From the NCBI GenBank assembly GCA_003255065.1, contig QAOA01006679.1, forward strand, positions 1 through 64,000: a DNA stretch of 64,000 nucleotides. The letters are read 5' to 3'. Of the stretch, positions 48,201 through 58,576 are shown one piece after another. The position numbers were made by a program, and so were the translations under genes. This DNA comes from Cercis canadensis. Its lineage: Eukaryota > Streptophyta > Magnoliopsida > Fabales > Fabaceae. The stretch's first letter is position 1. Every line of letters begins with the position of its first letter. The notes below the pieces were generated by a model. The model saw nothing but the letters and a program-made list of their open reading frames with translations, was not told the origin of the DNA and made no database searches.

Positions 48201-49766
48201 GGTACTTGAGGAGCTTATTTTAAAGTAGTGATGCCTATGCTGATTATAAATTTTTCATATTGTAATGTTGCTTGATGGGTCCATAAAATTTATGATCTTT
48301 AACTTTGAATAGGTGAAACTATATTTTTAAATAAAGTAGGATCCTCTAAAGCTATTAAAAATGGCAGGAAATAGTTTCATTTGTATTTATTATCTGATGC
48401 TCATGGAGCCTGGCATTGGCTGTTATACAGGCAGAAGTTGAGACGCCTAGAAGTTGCTTTAATTGAATATCGGGAGTCTCTTGAAGAGCAGGGAATTAAA
48501 AATTTGGAGGAAATTGAGAAAAAAGTTGCGATGCACCGAAAACGCCTGCTAGTGGAGTATGGCTTATCAGATTCTAGTGAAGATGGTCAAGGAAATAGTA
48601 AGTTTTTCTGTTACCCTCTTTTGAAGTCACAGTAAAGCAATTTATCATGACTATTATTTCTCTAAAATGCTGTATTTTTTTAAATATGGTATTTATTTTC
48701 ATTTGTTCAGATAAATTCTGTGGCAAATAGTGTCAACCCAATCATCCAGTTTATGTTTGAAATTTGTTAATACAAAAACAACGTTGAGTTCCTATTTGAT
48801 TATAATGTCTATGTGAGCTTATTTAGCTTCATGCAAGGACGTTATTTTATGTCATAGAAACTTGGAAATTAGGAACAAGGCTCACTATCTGATCGTTATT
48901 TTTCTAGGCAGAACGTTTCTAGTGGTTGGATTAGAGGAATGATAGCAAGACATTAATGGTTCACAATTGTATGGTGTTCTGTACTGTTTGATTGTTTGTT
49001 GGTTTCTTTTTTTTTTTTTTTTTAATTTTATTTTTCTCTTATANTTTAATTTTATTTTACTCTTATAAGTTGTAGATTATAAGAGTGACTCTGCATTGCA
49101 ATAATGTGATATCTTAAGAGACCACAGGTTCTGGTTCATAGATGCCCTGCTATTGTTTCAGATTTAGTAACTCTGCATTGCATCATCTGAATCTGTTTTA
49201 CTTGCTTTTGGCTGGGGATGAACAACTTGCCCTTAGCTTAATATTACTAATACCAAAACAGCTTTCATGGTGTGACATCTTATCTGTGACAACTTGTCAG
49301 ATTATGTGTATTCTAGAAATCTTAATCTCTTGTACACCTGTATAGATATCAGAAGTCTTTTCTGTACATGTATTGAAACGTCTTCGTGTGTAACTCTCAT
49401 TGTTCAGAATGATGGTTAAGTCTCTGAAAATTTTAGGTGAAGAATTTCATTTGTTTTTGAATAATTTTAGGACGAATGTCTTCAGAGAGGAAGGATAGGC
49501 GGGATGATTCCCGTGACGTCTCAAGGAAGCGCCATCGTAGTCGCAGTGGAAGCGATAGTCCACAACGAAAGTCATCAGTTAAAGATAGAGAGAGGGAGCA
49601 TGATGTAGACAGAGACCGAGACAGACACAGGGATAGAACTTATGACTTTGATGGTGATAGAGGGAGGGACCGGGACAGGGAGAAGAGTGGAAGCAGAGAG
49701 AGAGATGATCATGATAGGGATAGAGGCAGAGATAGAGACCGGGACCGGAGGAGACGGGCGAAATAA
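33280..49766 (+). CDS. RRC1: SR140/U2SURP-like splicing factor (RRC1 orthologue), 17 coding exons
   Basis: U2 snRNP-associated nuclear pre-mRNA splicing factor; in Arabidopsis RRC1 also affects phytochrome B signalling. Exons: 33280-33354, 33436-33571, 33747-33792, 40689-40749, 40836-40988, 41361-41477, 41567-41732, 41890-42002, 42354-42425, 42787-43008, 43218-43276, 43455-43539, 43648-43785, 46803-47027, 47114-47907, 48431-48597, 49471-49766. All introns are GT-AG, phases agree, and the total is 2925 bases (974 residues). Domains: RRM about 184-260 (NLYVGNLSPK, CGFVAFMNR), SURP about 332-385, CID about 445-590, SAP-like about 638-673 (LPLSELERRCRHNGLSLVGG), cwf21 about 822-866 (QKLRRLEVALIEYR), RS/RD-rich tail from about 880. 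No lesion was seen. Confidence 0.93.
35420..36180 (+). mobile_element. LINE (non-LTR) 3' fragment in intron 4
   Basis: Plus-strand frames encode the end of a plant L1-type reverse transcriptase ORF: a zf-RVT region (PLWKSKAPSKVKSFIWTAVL, then a C-x3-H-x3-C pattern in AAHLFLHC) and, after a frame break, LWCIWLERNACIFKA and a C-terminal RDW. A pyrimidine-rich UTR and a T/A homopolymer junction (36165-36188) follow. It is 5' truncated, as LINE insertions usually are. Confidence 0.8.
36989..37480 (-). pseudogene. hAT transposase fragment (DUF659-like) in intron 4
   Basis: Minus-strand frame 37174-36989 gives TTGEKTFQLLNEFVEYVG and VVTNNSSNFKLASNLL, the DUF659 segment around the second catalytic region of hAT transposases. 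Upstream on the same strand (about 37440-37360) an NPFNVARIGPFQWEIEAI-like stretch may be an earlier part. Both are short and decayed. Confidence 0.6.
37987..38697. mobile_element. Non-autonomous TIR element in intron 4
   Basis: The ends are inverted repeats starting CAGTGTTGTCAAAGGC (left at 37987, right ending at 38697), with further subterminal similarity rich in GGCACC, GCCACCATGG and GAGGTGC. The 711-base interior has no transposase. The ends look hAT-like, but the immediate 8-base flanks do not match, so a target duplication is not confirmed. Confidence 0.6.
43786..46802 (+). other. Intron 14 of RRC1, 3.0 kb, with nested inverted-repeat elements
   Basis: Bounded by GAG/GTAATA and TGTGCAG/AT. 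It holds a nested inverted-repeat element (44358-45277) and a further repeat-like block of about 45290-46440. That block has GGTTCGGTTT-rich sequence, a C/T-rich interior that creates spurious hydrophobic ORFs, and CCGACC-rich sequence near its right side. No host exon was seen. Confidence 0.7.
44358..45277. mobile_element. Nested inverted-repeat (MITE-like) elements in intron 14
   Basis: The outer ends resemble inverted repeats: gcattgtcaatttttggccc at the left, and at the right the reverse complement gattgtcaatgtgtgttttg. Inside, 44477-44590 and 44950-45062 form a second inverted repeat with arms of about 105 bases and several mismatches (agtttgcaaaaaaatac opposite tttttttccaaact). No coding capacity. 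The element family is not identified. Confidence 0.5.
48106..48160. other. Assembly gap of 55 N in intron 16 of RRC1
   Basis: The gap lies inside the intron between exons ending at 47907 and starting at 48431. The flanking exons join in frame, so no coding sequence is missing. The right flank is a G-rich run. Confidence 0.98.
48161..48184 (+). other. G-run motif capable of forming a G-quadruplex
   Basis: Five G, then GG, five G, three G and four G separated by one or two bases, directly after the N gap. The pattern meets the usual four-run quadruplex definition. If genuine, it would be in the pre-mRNA sense strand; it may also be why the assembly broke here. Confidence 0.6.
49021..49067. repeat. 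23-base direct repeat around single N in RRC1 intron 17
   Basis: 49021-49043 and 49045-49067 differ at one base and are joined by N at 49044. The site is intronic, so the coding sequence is unaffected. Confidence 0.88.
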
Positions 49767-50240
49767 GAGTATTTCAGATGCATGAAATCCAATATCTTTC
49801 ACCTGAATGAGTTGCTGTGTTTGTCAAGAGTCCAGACTGGAGTTGGCTTTTTGTCATCAAAAGGGGATGTTGGCATGTTTGCAACTGGTTGAAGATAGGA
49901 ATGAATTGCCTGCTTGGGAAATTGTATTGTTATACTTGTATGGACAGTCTTGAAAAGGATGGTCACCACACATTTCCTGTGATAACTTGGAAGAGAATAT
50001 GATTGCTGTTACACCAAAATTTAAGTTGTACTCTGGTGTTATTTTGGTTAATTAGTTAGTGCATTGTTTCTGAAAATTGCATATATGTGGAGGAAGAATT
50101 TGATAGTTCATTGGTTTACTGAGTTCTGATTAAGGGATGCCTAGGCTGTCATTTTATTTTTTACCCATCTGGTTTTTGTATTGTTTCAGTCAATAAATTG
50201 ATATAGTTTCTGTGTAAGGTGCACTTTTAAATGTGGATAG
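49764..50240 (+). terminator. 3' UTR and poly(A) signal of RRC1
   Basis: The stop TAA is at 49764-49766. The next roughly 460 bases are T-rich without a coding ORF, with AATAAA at 50192-50197 and TTTTGTATTGTTT upstream of it. Cleavage is expected near 50215-50235; the exact site is inferred. Confidence 0.6.
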
Positions 50241-51104
50241 CTTAATTAGAAAATTTAGGATGTGGATCTTTATAAATTATGGATAATCATAGCATTTATT
50301 ATAAAAAAAATTAAACAGATATAATGCATACTTTATTATCTGTTGTAACCCTTGTTTCCTCTATTTTCATCGATAGTTTCTATTCATTCTTATTTAACTC
50401 TCATGGGCTTTACACCTTACATGAAGGTGGTGTTTGGTATAGGGAATGAAATATTCCCATTCTAGAGTATATTATTGGGAATAGGACTCTTGGGAATGAG
50501 ACTCCTAAAAAAAATCATAAAATGTGTTTGGTTAACACTTAATTATTTTAGGAATAATATCATTTTCATGTTTAGGTCAATTGAAATATTTTCAGAAATA
50601 TAATTAACTTTCCCAAAAATATCTTTGATTGAAATAAAAGAAAGTAGTTACAAATGGTTGATCCATGACAGCAGAAAAACTTTCTCGGTAGCAAAAAAAA
50701 AATTCCATTTGGCTATTCACATGTCCTACAAGGAAGAAGCGGTAATTTTTTGTGCTTAGCAGCAAATAAAAACTTACAGCATTATAAATGATTCCAAAAT
50801 GTAAACAAATACATCATATACTACATAGATACATCAAACTATTGTTATACAATGGTGCAAAATATAAACCAGAAAAAAGAATTTTTTGAGCAGTTCAGTT
50901 CAATTTTCAAGCTCTGTGATACAAAACCTGTCAGAAAGGAAGAGTTTTGTACAGGAACACTTCAAATCCAAGCAACAATGGAAAATTTAGTAAATTGAGA
51001 AATCCAAATAGAGAATTGAACCAGCAATCTGAATAGACTCAGTTATCACAGATTAAATGCATGGGAATAAAAAGAACCCACATGCTCAAATACCGCAAGG
51101 AATA

Positions 51105-51643
51105 TCACAATCGGCAGAACACATAATTGGCCATGACAGGAGGTGGGTCTGTTAGGAAAAACGTTAATGGAATCTAAATAGGTTGGCTTTAAGGGGTGAA
51201 TAATTACACTGTTTTGAGTGTAATATTGCTTCTCTATAAAAGCAAGTTATCCCATAATACAACAAAACCTTCAAAAATTCTCAATAGAAAAGTGAATCTT
51301 TAATGTATCAATGAATTCCTTTTTATAGAGTTAAAAAGACACTAATAAACAAATATAATTGGTCAATAATTAANTCACAATCGGCAGAACACAGAATTGG
51401 CCATGACAGGAGGTGGGTCTGTTAGGAAAAACGTTAATGGAGACTAAATAAGTTGGCTTTAAGGGGTGAATAATTACACTGTTTTGAGTGTAATATTGCT
51501 TATCTATAAAAGCAAGTTATCCCATAATACAACAAAACCCTCAAAAATTCTCAATAGAAAAGTGAATCTTTAATGTATCAATGAATTCCTTTTTATAGAG
51601 TTAAAAAGACACTAATAAACAAATATAATTGGTCAATAATTAA
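51105..51643. repeat. Direct duplication flanking a single N (likely false)
   Basis: 51105-51373 and 51375-51643 are each 269 bases and differ at about six positions by eye. One N at 51374 joins them. The junction begins both copies with tcacaatcggcagaacac and ends both with ggtcaataattaa. Confidence 0.9.
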
Positions 51644-52035
51644 TAGACATAATTGTCTATTCAAAATAGTCACAATTGTCTGCTCGAAATAAAAACAACA
51701 ATTTGTTTGAAACAAACACAATTGTCTATTCAGGTTTACTAATAAACCAAACAGATATAACTTAATTAACTGTCATTCGAACCCGGTCAAATCGACTTGA
51801 CCGGTCCGGTTCGATTATTAAAACCAAACTTTAAAATATTTGTTCAATCAAGGCCCAAGATACCTTAAGTCCCCAAGTGCCAATTAAAGATCATTAAAAG
51901 GCTTTGACTTGTTAGATTATTTGGATTTGTTAAATGGGCTATAATTTTAGTTTGCCTTTATAAAGTTTTTTATATACTTTAATTTAATCAACGTGAGACT
52001 TGGTTTTATAAGCACTTTTATAAACTATTTCATCA
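51150..52035 (-). repeat. Probable solo LTR
   Basis: On the minus strand it starts TGATGAAATAG (52035) and ends CCTAACA (51150). It is flanked by gggtc (51145-51149) and gggtt (52036-52040), a near-perfect 5-base target duplication. After discounting the 270-base duplication around the N, the length is about 616 bases. No internal retrotransposon sequence adjoins it. The family is not identified. Confidence 0.45.
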
Positions 52036-52497
52036 GGGTTAACGGACTTAGATTGAGCTATGGAAATAGAGCATTTCAAATAGAACCCAGAAATTGAATC
52101 CAATCCAATCTGCGATTGAACCCACCACCTGATATCAAGTCAAAATCACCAATCTAAACGAAAATCGGATGGACCCACTTCGTCAACAATGGAAGATGGG
52201 GCTTACGGATTGCTCTCATCAGATTGTTCTTCTTCTTCGTCGTCGTAGTTCTCTCTCTCTGCTCTCATGAGCAACACACGCCAGAGAACTCAAGAGGCTC
52301 CGGACGACGTCGGAGAACTAAAGAGTGAGGAGGAACGAGATGAGGAAGATGAGCAGAAGCAGTAGCATCTGGAGGAAGAAGGACATGGAAAAGATGGAAT
52401 TTCTGGGTCTGTACAAGCCCACGGCAGCGTGAATGAAGAAGGGCAGAGGAGGAAGAAATTTCTCCACTCCGTAAGTTTGGATACCCACCCTCTCGGT

Positions 52498-54194
52498 GGT
52501 GTTTGGTACAAGTTTTATTTTTAGGAAAGTTTTATTCCCATTCTCTCATGTGAGAAAGTTCTATTGCACTCTCATGCGTTTGGTAAACAGATTAATTTTA
52601 GTTTCTTAAGAATCTCAATTTGAAAATTCTATATTCCTATGTTTAGTACCAAAATTTTCAAAAACTTTCTAAAAAAACACTAACATTCTCGTGAACGTTT
52701 TTTTGGACAAATTTTCCATGAAAATATTTCGGGGAGAGAATTTTTAAGATCTGAAAACTTCATCTTTCTCAAACACTCAACTCACATTAATACCCTCCCT
52801 CTCCCTTATCACCATTGCATCTCTGTCAGCTTTCCTCTGTAAGCTTCAAATGATCGAGACGCAGTAGGTCACCAGCCACCGCCACTGACCAGAGAGTAGA
52901 GGCACCGAACCCACACCCACCGCCGCTCCCCTCTGTTCTTACTCACTCTCGTTCTCACGCCGTAGGTCTCTCTGCTTTTTCTCCCTCTGTTCTTTCTCAC
53001 TGTCGTCCTTCTTCTCTCCCACCGTCCATTCTCTTTTTCTGTTTTTATTATTTAATTTTGATTTGTTTTTTTGCTAAAATTAATTCTGATTCTTTTATTA
53101 ATTTAAGATTTAAATATCTTGCATGCTCATATAATTGGACGAATTTTGAATCAAGTCTTTATATTTTTTGAAATTTTTATAGTTTAATTTAGTACATGTT
53201 ATCGTTTTCGGTTATAAATCTATTAATTTAATACTAACATGACAAATGACTTATTTATGTGACAATAAAAAAAATTGATGTGACGTCAAAATGACACAAA
53301 AAATTACTACTTTATCAACTTTTTTAATACACTTTTTTGAGCCAGAATTTGATGAGATGATAATTTTTGTGCTATTTTGATACCATGTCAACTTTTTTTT
53401 ATTGTCACATAGATAAGTCATTTGTTATGTTAGCACTAACTAACGACATTATAATTAGGGATGATAACAAGGACCTAATTAAAAAAAAATTTAAATTATA
53501 AAAACTCTAAAAAAAATTATAAAGATAGATGTAATATATTTAAACCTTAATTCAATAAGGAGATTAGACTTTGAAAAAGTAGGCTGAGGACTTGGGCTGC
53601 TAATTCTCTATTAATTACTTATTACTAGTTTCAGTCCCGCGTGTTGTACGGAGAGATATTAAAAATAGAGAAAGCTGCCTTCAAGAGAGAAAAAAAAAAA
53701 ATAATAATAGAAAGCTGCCAGTGAAGAGTGAGAAAAAATAATAGAAAAAATAGGAGATGTGAGAGAGCGAATAACATTCTCTTGGATAACTCTATTCTCA
53801 AGAAAAGTGTTATCTATTAGTAGTATATAGGGATTTGATCTAGGTTATTATATATTATTTTTTTCTTTTTCTATTTTGCTTGTGAAACTTAATTTAAATA
53901 ATGGACTATTAAAATAAACAAATAAAAGAAAAGGGTACAAATAAGACATAATTAAATGGTAAACATAAAAAAATTAGAAGTTACAAAGCGTTAAAAAACA
54001 AATTAACATTCATTAATTATAGAAAATAATCTCATTTTTTTTTATTTAAACCCTAGAAATATGATTCTCATAAATGAAAAAACAATCTGTTTACCAAATG
54101 TTGAGTGTAAAATTTCATTTTAAGGTATTTTTTATTTTTTATACCAAACAGAAGAAATTTTTATTCCCATATTCACTTTTTTATACCAAACACC
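52498..54194. mobile_element. TIR element with GGTGTTTGGTA ends
   Basis: GGTGTTTGGTA at 52498-52508 and its reverse complement at 54184-54194. The subterminal regions also match in inverted orientation, including TTTGGTAAACAGATT near 52580 and in reverse near 54085-54100. The interior has a GC-richer leader-like stretch (52850-53000) and a foldback element. No transposase was found. GGTGTTTGG ends are common on plant MITE and DNA elements. An identical GGTGTTTGGTA at 50429-50439 has no evident partner. Confidence 0.5.
53127..53545. mobile_element. Foldback MITE inside the TIR element
   Basis: Two inverted arms of roughly 200 bases, 53127-53335 and 53340-53545, pair almost end to end. The plus strand has acaaatgacttatttatgtg and later the reverse complement of acaaatgacttatctatgtg, with matching flanks on both sides. 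The DNA or RNA could form a long hairpin. No coding capacity. Confidence 0.7.
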
Positions 54195-55102
54195 CCCTTA
54201 GTACAAATTTTTATTTCTGGGCATAAAGCTAAGAATGATTTTTTATCACTTGTATTAAATATGAAAAAAATTTATTCTTAACCTCACTTTCCTGAGATTC
54301 TTAAAACATGATTGGGACCAAAAACCACCTAAAGTGTTTCACGTTACATAATTCTTCACGCATTCTTCAATAATGTCGAATGTTAAGCATCTTTCAGGTC
54401 TGCTTTATGGGTTTAGTCTGCAACTGCCTTTAGTCATAAAAAAAAAAAAAAGGAAGAAAAAGTTCGAAATAAGGTTTTCTTTTTTGGCTAACATTATTTC
54501 TCAAGGTGTTGGCTAAAATAACCTACAAACTACAAGTGCATTTAATTATGTATTTATTTTATTTATATGTCTAATTATTCTTTTTATATTTGACAACTTT
54601 TGAAAATGATAAATATATGTATACACATAATAAGACAATAATTAACTAACGTAGTGTGTATTTTTATAATTTTGTAGTAGGTACATTATGCATTTGTAAG
54701 GAAAGCATTTGTTAGATGCATCTACAATGAATTACTCTTAACTTTGAAAACTTTTGGGTATTTCTCCCAAGAAATAAGGTATGTATCGTTCCTGTTATTT
54801 GTGACAAAAATCTTTGTTGAGCTTTTTTTATAAAAAGAAATTTACAAAAGCTTTTGTTTGAACTTAACCAAAAAATTTATGGTTATTAAATAGTGTGTTC
54901 TTATACGCCTCAGCTATCAAATAGATAAATTATTTTTATCTCATTTTTTTACAATGTATTCGTGTGACATGTGTGTGTTATGAAGATGGTCAAAGGCAAG
55001 CTTTATATTTAATTTATGTTCAATGTTCTAATAACCATACAAAGATGCTAAATAATTCTTACACAGAACTCATACTCGGGATATGTGGCAATACTAGAAG
55101 AT
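54195..55102. other. AT-rich spacer, no feature seen
   Basis: No gene or clear repeat terminus recognised. Confidence 0.4.
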
Positions 55103-55475
55103 TCACAGCCCATTTTCATTGACAAAAACCTCCATTATCTTCTGAATAATTAATCCTCTGAAATTGTCATACAATACAAATGCTGCACAAATCTCATCAT
55201 CAAACCAACCCCACTTTTTATAAAGGTCAGTCTTCCTTATCCATGTGAAGTTGCTTATGTACATCATTATAGCAACAGCTCTAACAAATTGCGACCTCAA
55301 AGGATCAAACCCTATTTTCTTTACTTCCCCCACAACTCCTTAAACTTATTTGAACTTGAAAACTTCAATTTTGGGCAGAAGGTTTTCTCAGGATCACGTT
55401 GGAGCAAACGCAGACTTCCTCTCATGACATATAATGTATGGTTCGAGAGAAACCTTGTTTCTTATAAAACTCAAT
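55103..55475 (-). pseudogene. mTERF-family pseudogene
   Basis: mTERF proteins are helical-repeat organelle nucleic-acid-binding proteins. Minus-strand frames give an N-terminal motif (FYKKQGFSRT near 55470, then an EKT...PK-like remnant in another frame) and then 55333-55103 with EVKKIGFDPLRSQFVRAV, YKKWGWFDDEICAAF and IMEVFVNENG. The family normally has about 100 residues between these blocks; here they are almost adjacent, so the centre is deleted. Frameshifts separate the blocks and there is no start or transit peptide. It is a degraded copy, not a working gene. Confidence 0.75.
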
Positions 55476-55499
55476 CATTAAACCTAGCTAGCTTTTCTG

Positions 55500-58198
55500 G
55501 TGTTTAGAAATTTAGGTACTTGGAAAATGAAGCAACATCTCTAGGCTCTCATAGAAGTCCAGTGCCTCCCCAATCTTACCATTATTATACAGATCTTTAT
55601 CGCATTTAGTTCATAACACCTTTTTAAAATCTTCCGAAACACAGATAGAGCAAAACTCATCTGACCCACATGGCAATGACAACTTTTGTTATGCTAGTGC
55701 GATTTGAAATATCATCTACAAATTGCAAGAGCAATGGTAGTTTCAAAGCAATATATCACTAGAATATAGACCAACGGTAGTTTAAATCTCTCATCCTTTT
55801 ACTTTGATGTAACCCTTTCCCTTTGCTTATCTTTTATCCTTTCATTCCTTTTACTTGTATTCTGGATCCTTGTTCCTCTTTTATTTAAGTTAATGAAATC
55901 TCTACTTTCTCTTTAACTCGTACAGTTTATGCATCATTTACGTTTCCAGTAGATTTAAAGTTTCTTTTGAGCACCAAAAGAGTAACAAAAATTGAGAAAG
56001 GTCCTATTCCTAGACAAACAGAAGAGGATCAAGAGAGTGGAATTATTCAGTTGACCAAGCCCAAGATTTAGTCCATTCAGTCACAAAATTTCGTTGTAAA
56101 CAGTTTGAAACCGAGAACGGAGATAATAATAGCTAAGTTGCTTCAATCATTTTGCTGGCTATGATTTATGTTGTTCCCAAGCCTACAAAAATTGAAATAA
56201 AATATAAATAATAATAATATATTAGAGAAAAATTAGAGATATTGCACCAGGATGAGGGAGGAGTATATCATTTTCTTTAAGACAATTTACACATCTCGCA
56301 GGTGATTCTTAGTATCTCTATTAGGTGCAATAAGTTCTAGACACGTTATCTCTAGGATATAACATCTCAATGACCACACCATTTATCCTCTAATATTTTA
56401 TACAAATAAGAGAAAATACACTCTCCAAATACCCTTCTCCGCCCAAGTGTTTATTCACATATAGTACAACACTTATGCGCGAACACACACAAGATAATAG
56501 CATTGCATCACCATATTGTGTCTAAATGTACAAATATATAGAAGAGATAGAGACCTATTGGCTTCCAACCGTTGGGCACAAGTCAAGGAATATAATTCCT
56601 TGATCAGAGCTGAATGTTGGCTATAAAAAAGAATGAGACCAATCAGCCACGTGATGGCTAATATTATTGCCTTTAAGTAGTTTAATCAATTAGCATTTAA
56701 TATAGCAAAATAAAAGCAAAAAACATATGGCCTTTAAGGCTGAATCAAATACCTTTAAAACATATTATAATAGTAATAAAAAATTTCAAACTTTAGCCTA
56801 AATAAAGGAATATAACTGAATGCCATCAATCAAAGCCATTTAAAATCCAAATAAATACATTTATATTTTATAAAAATACCGTACATGTAAAACTCATAAC
56901 CACAGTACATGCGATTATGTTGAATAAGAAATTAATGTGTAGGAAATGAATTACTTTAGTAATTAAACCTTTCTCCAAGAATGGAATTTGTTATAGAAAA
57001 ATATGTTGCCACTGCATTAAAAGAAAAAAATAAAAAGGGCATTAATGTTTACTTGTTCAATTTGAAATAGGCTAATTCTAAGCGGGACAAAAATATGTGT
57101 GTATGTTTGGATTAGTTTCTCTAAGAATTAGAGAGGATAAAGAGGGTTGATGATAGAAGAATTAGAGAAAGAAAAGAATTTGTAAGCTATGTGAAGTTGC
57201 TTCACACAAAATATTAGTGTGCATTTTACAAAGCAATAATTTATGTCATGCAAAGCAGTAAATAAGGTTGTTATGATGTAAGAGACAGTAAATATAATGG
57301 TTTATAGCAGTAAATAAAAAATTGATTTTAGCAAAGCTCGATTTGTATCGAAACAGTGGTGTTCGGCTCATGGTGCTTGAATGTGAAATCTCAATTCATG
57401 AAAGTGTCTCCATATGAAGAATATAGTGGTATTATAAAAGCAATTTATATCAGTCTATTTATTGGTATGATGGTGATAATATATAAGTTAGATTGTAGAT
57501 CCATAACCAAGCTCTACGTTCAATCATCAAGAGGCGCTTAATAGAAGCTCTTGTGGTTATGCATATATTTCTCGAACGCAGCAGTGCATGGACCTAATGT
57601 CACATTGCAAAATCAAATCAGCAGCTAATATTGATTTTTTTGGTGGATGATCATAACATATGCATTGTCTAGTATTTCAATGAGCAGTAAGATGCAGAGA
57701 GTTTAGGTTGACATTTACCCAAATCTTGGGTACTTTGTTCAACTGTTAAAAAAATGCAATTTTCATATTACAAATACAAAATAAACAAGCCAAAAGGATT
57801 ATCACAATATATAGAATCAATATATTCGCCATTAATTATAGGGCTCATTTACAAGAAAAAACAAATACTTGAAAAAAGAAAAAAAGAGTGATTAATCAAT
57901 ATATTATCATTATCCATCTTTTTGGGTTTTTTTTTTAACAATGATAGAAAACAGTGCATTTCTTCTTTGTTATGTATACTTTAAAATCATTTGAGTGATT
58001 TCTGAAAATCTTCACACAACCATTGTCAAATTCATAATAGGTCTTCTCTTGATATTACTTTGTATTTTTGGTTTTTGATGTGGCAAAAATATATATGCTA
58101 TAAAAAAACACAGAATTATACCTTAGAAAGAATCATAATAACTAAGAACACAATAACATACCAAATGCGAAAGCAAAAAAGGAGAAAAATGAGTAGGG
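55500..58198. other. AT-rich intergenic region, no feature seen
   Basis: Only short random ORFs. I looked for AlaX-like exons continuing left of the copia element on the minus strand and found none. Confidence 0.4.
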
Positions 58199-58563
58199 TA
58201 AAGAGAAACCGTAGTGCAATAGTGTTACACTAGCCCAAGATCAACAACCTTGGTGAAGAAAAGCAAGCCAAAGAAAAGAATAGAACTCTAATGATGGATA
58301 AGAGAATAAGACTTGTATTTTTTCTGATACACAAAAGTGAAAGATTACATAGGTATTTATAGGACTCAAATGAGAAAAAGGTTCATCCCCCTAATTAATT
58401 CCTAATATATGAACCACACTAAAAACTAGAATTTGTTGAATAAGCTTCTTGAGAAACAAGGAGACATTATACATGAACCACACTAAACTAGAATTATTGA
58501 GTAAATAAGCTTCTTGAGAAATGAAGAGACTTATTCTAGAAAATTACTTTACTAATTTCAACA
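58199..58563 (-). repeat. 3' LTR of the copia element
   Basis: 365 bases, minus-strand start TGTTGAAATTAG directly after the polypurine tract. The other end is ctcttta rather than the usual CA. It matches 62699-63061 at roughly 97-98%. Confidence 0.9.
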
Positions 58564-58576
58564 CTCCCCCTTAAAG
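58564..58576 (-). other. Polypurine tract of the copia element
   Basis: The minus strand reads CTTTAAGGGGGAG directly before the 3' LTR. It overlaps the pol stop codon (58571-58573), so coding sequence runs right into the priming site for plus-strand DNA synthesis. Confidence 0.85.

Noticed and set aside
49575..49802. Antisense ORF rich in Val, Ser, Pro and Ile opposite the end of RRC1
   Set aside because: It is the complement of the RD/RE-rich codon repeats of the last RRC1 exon; no independent coding signal.
52290..52511. Possible small secreted or membrane protein with Ser-rich tail on the minus strand
   Set aside because: The Ser/Leu-rich frames come from AGAAG/GAGGA repeats; the start and stop do not fit a gene, and the region overlaps the edge of a TIR element.
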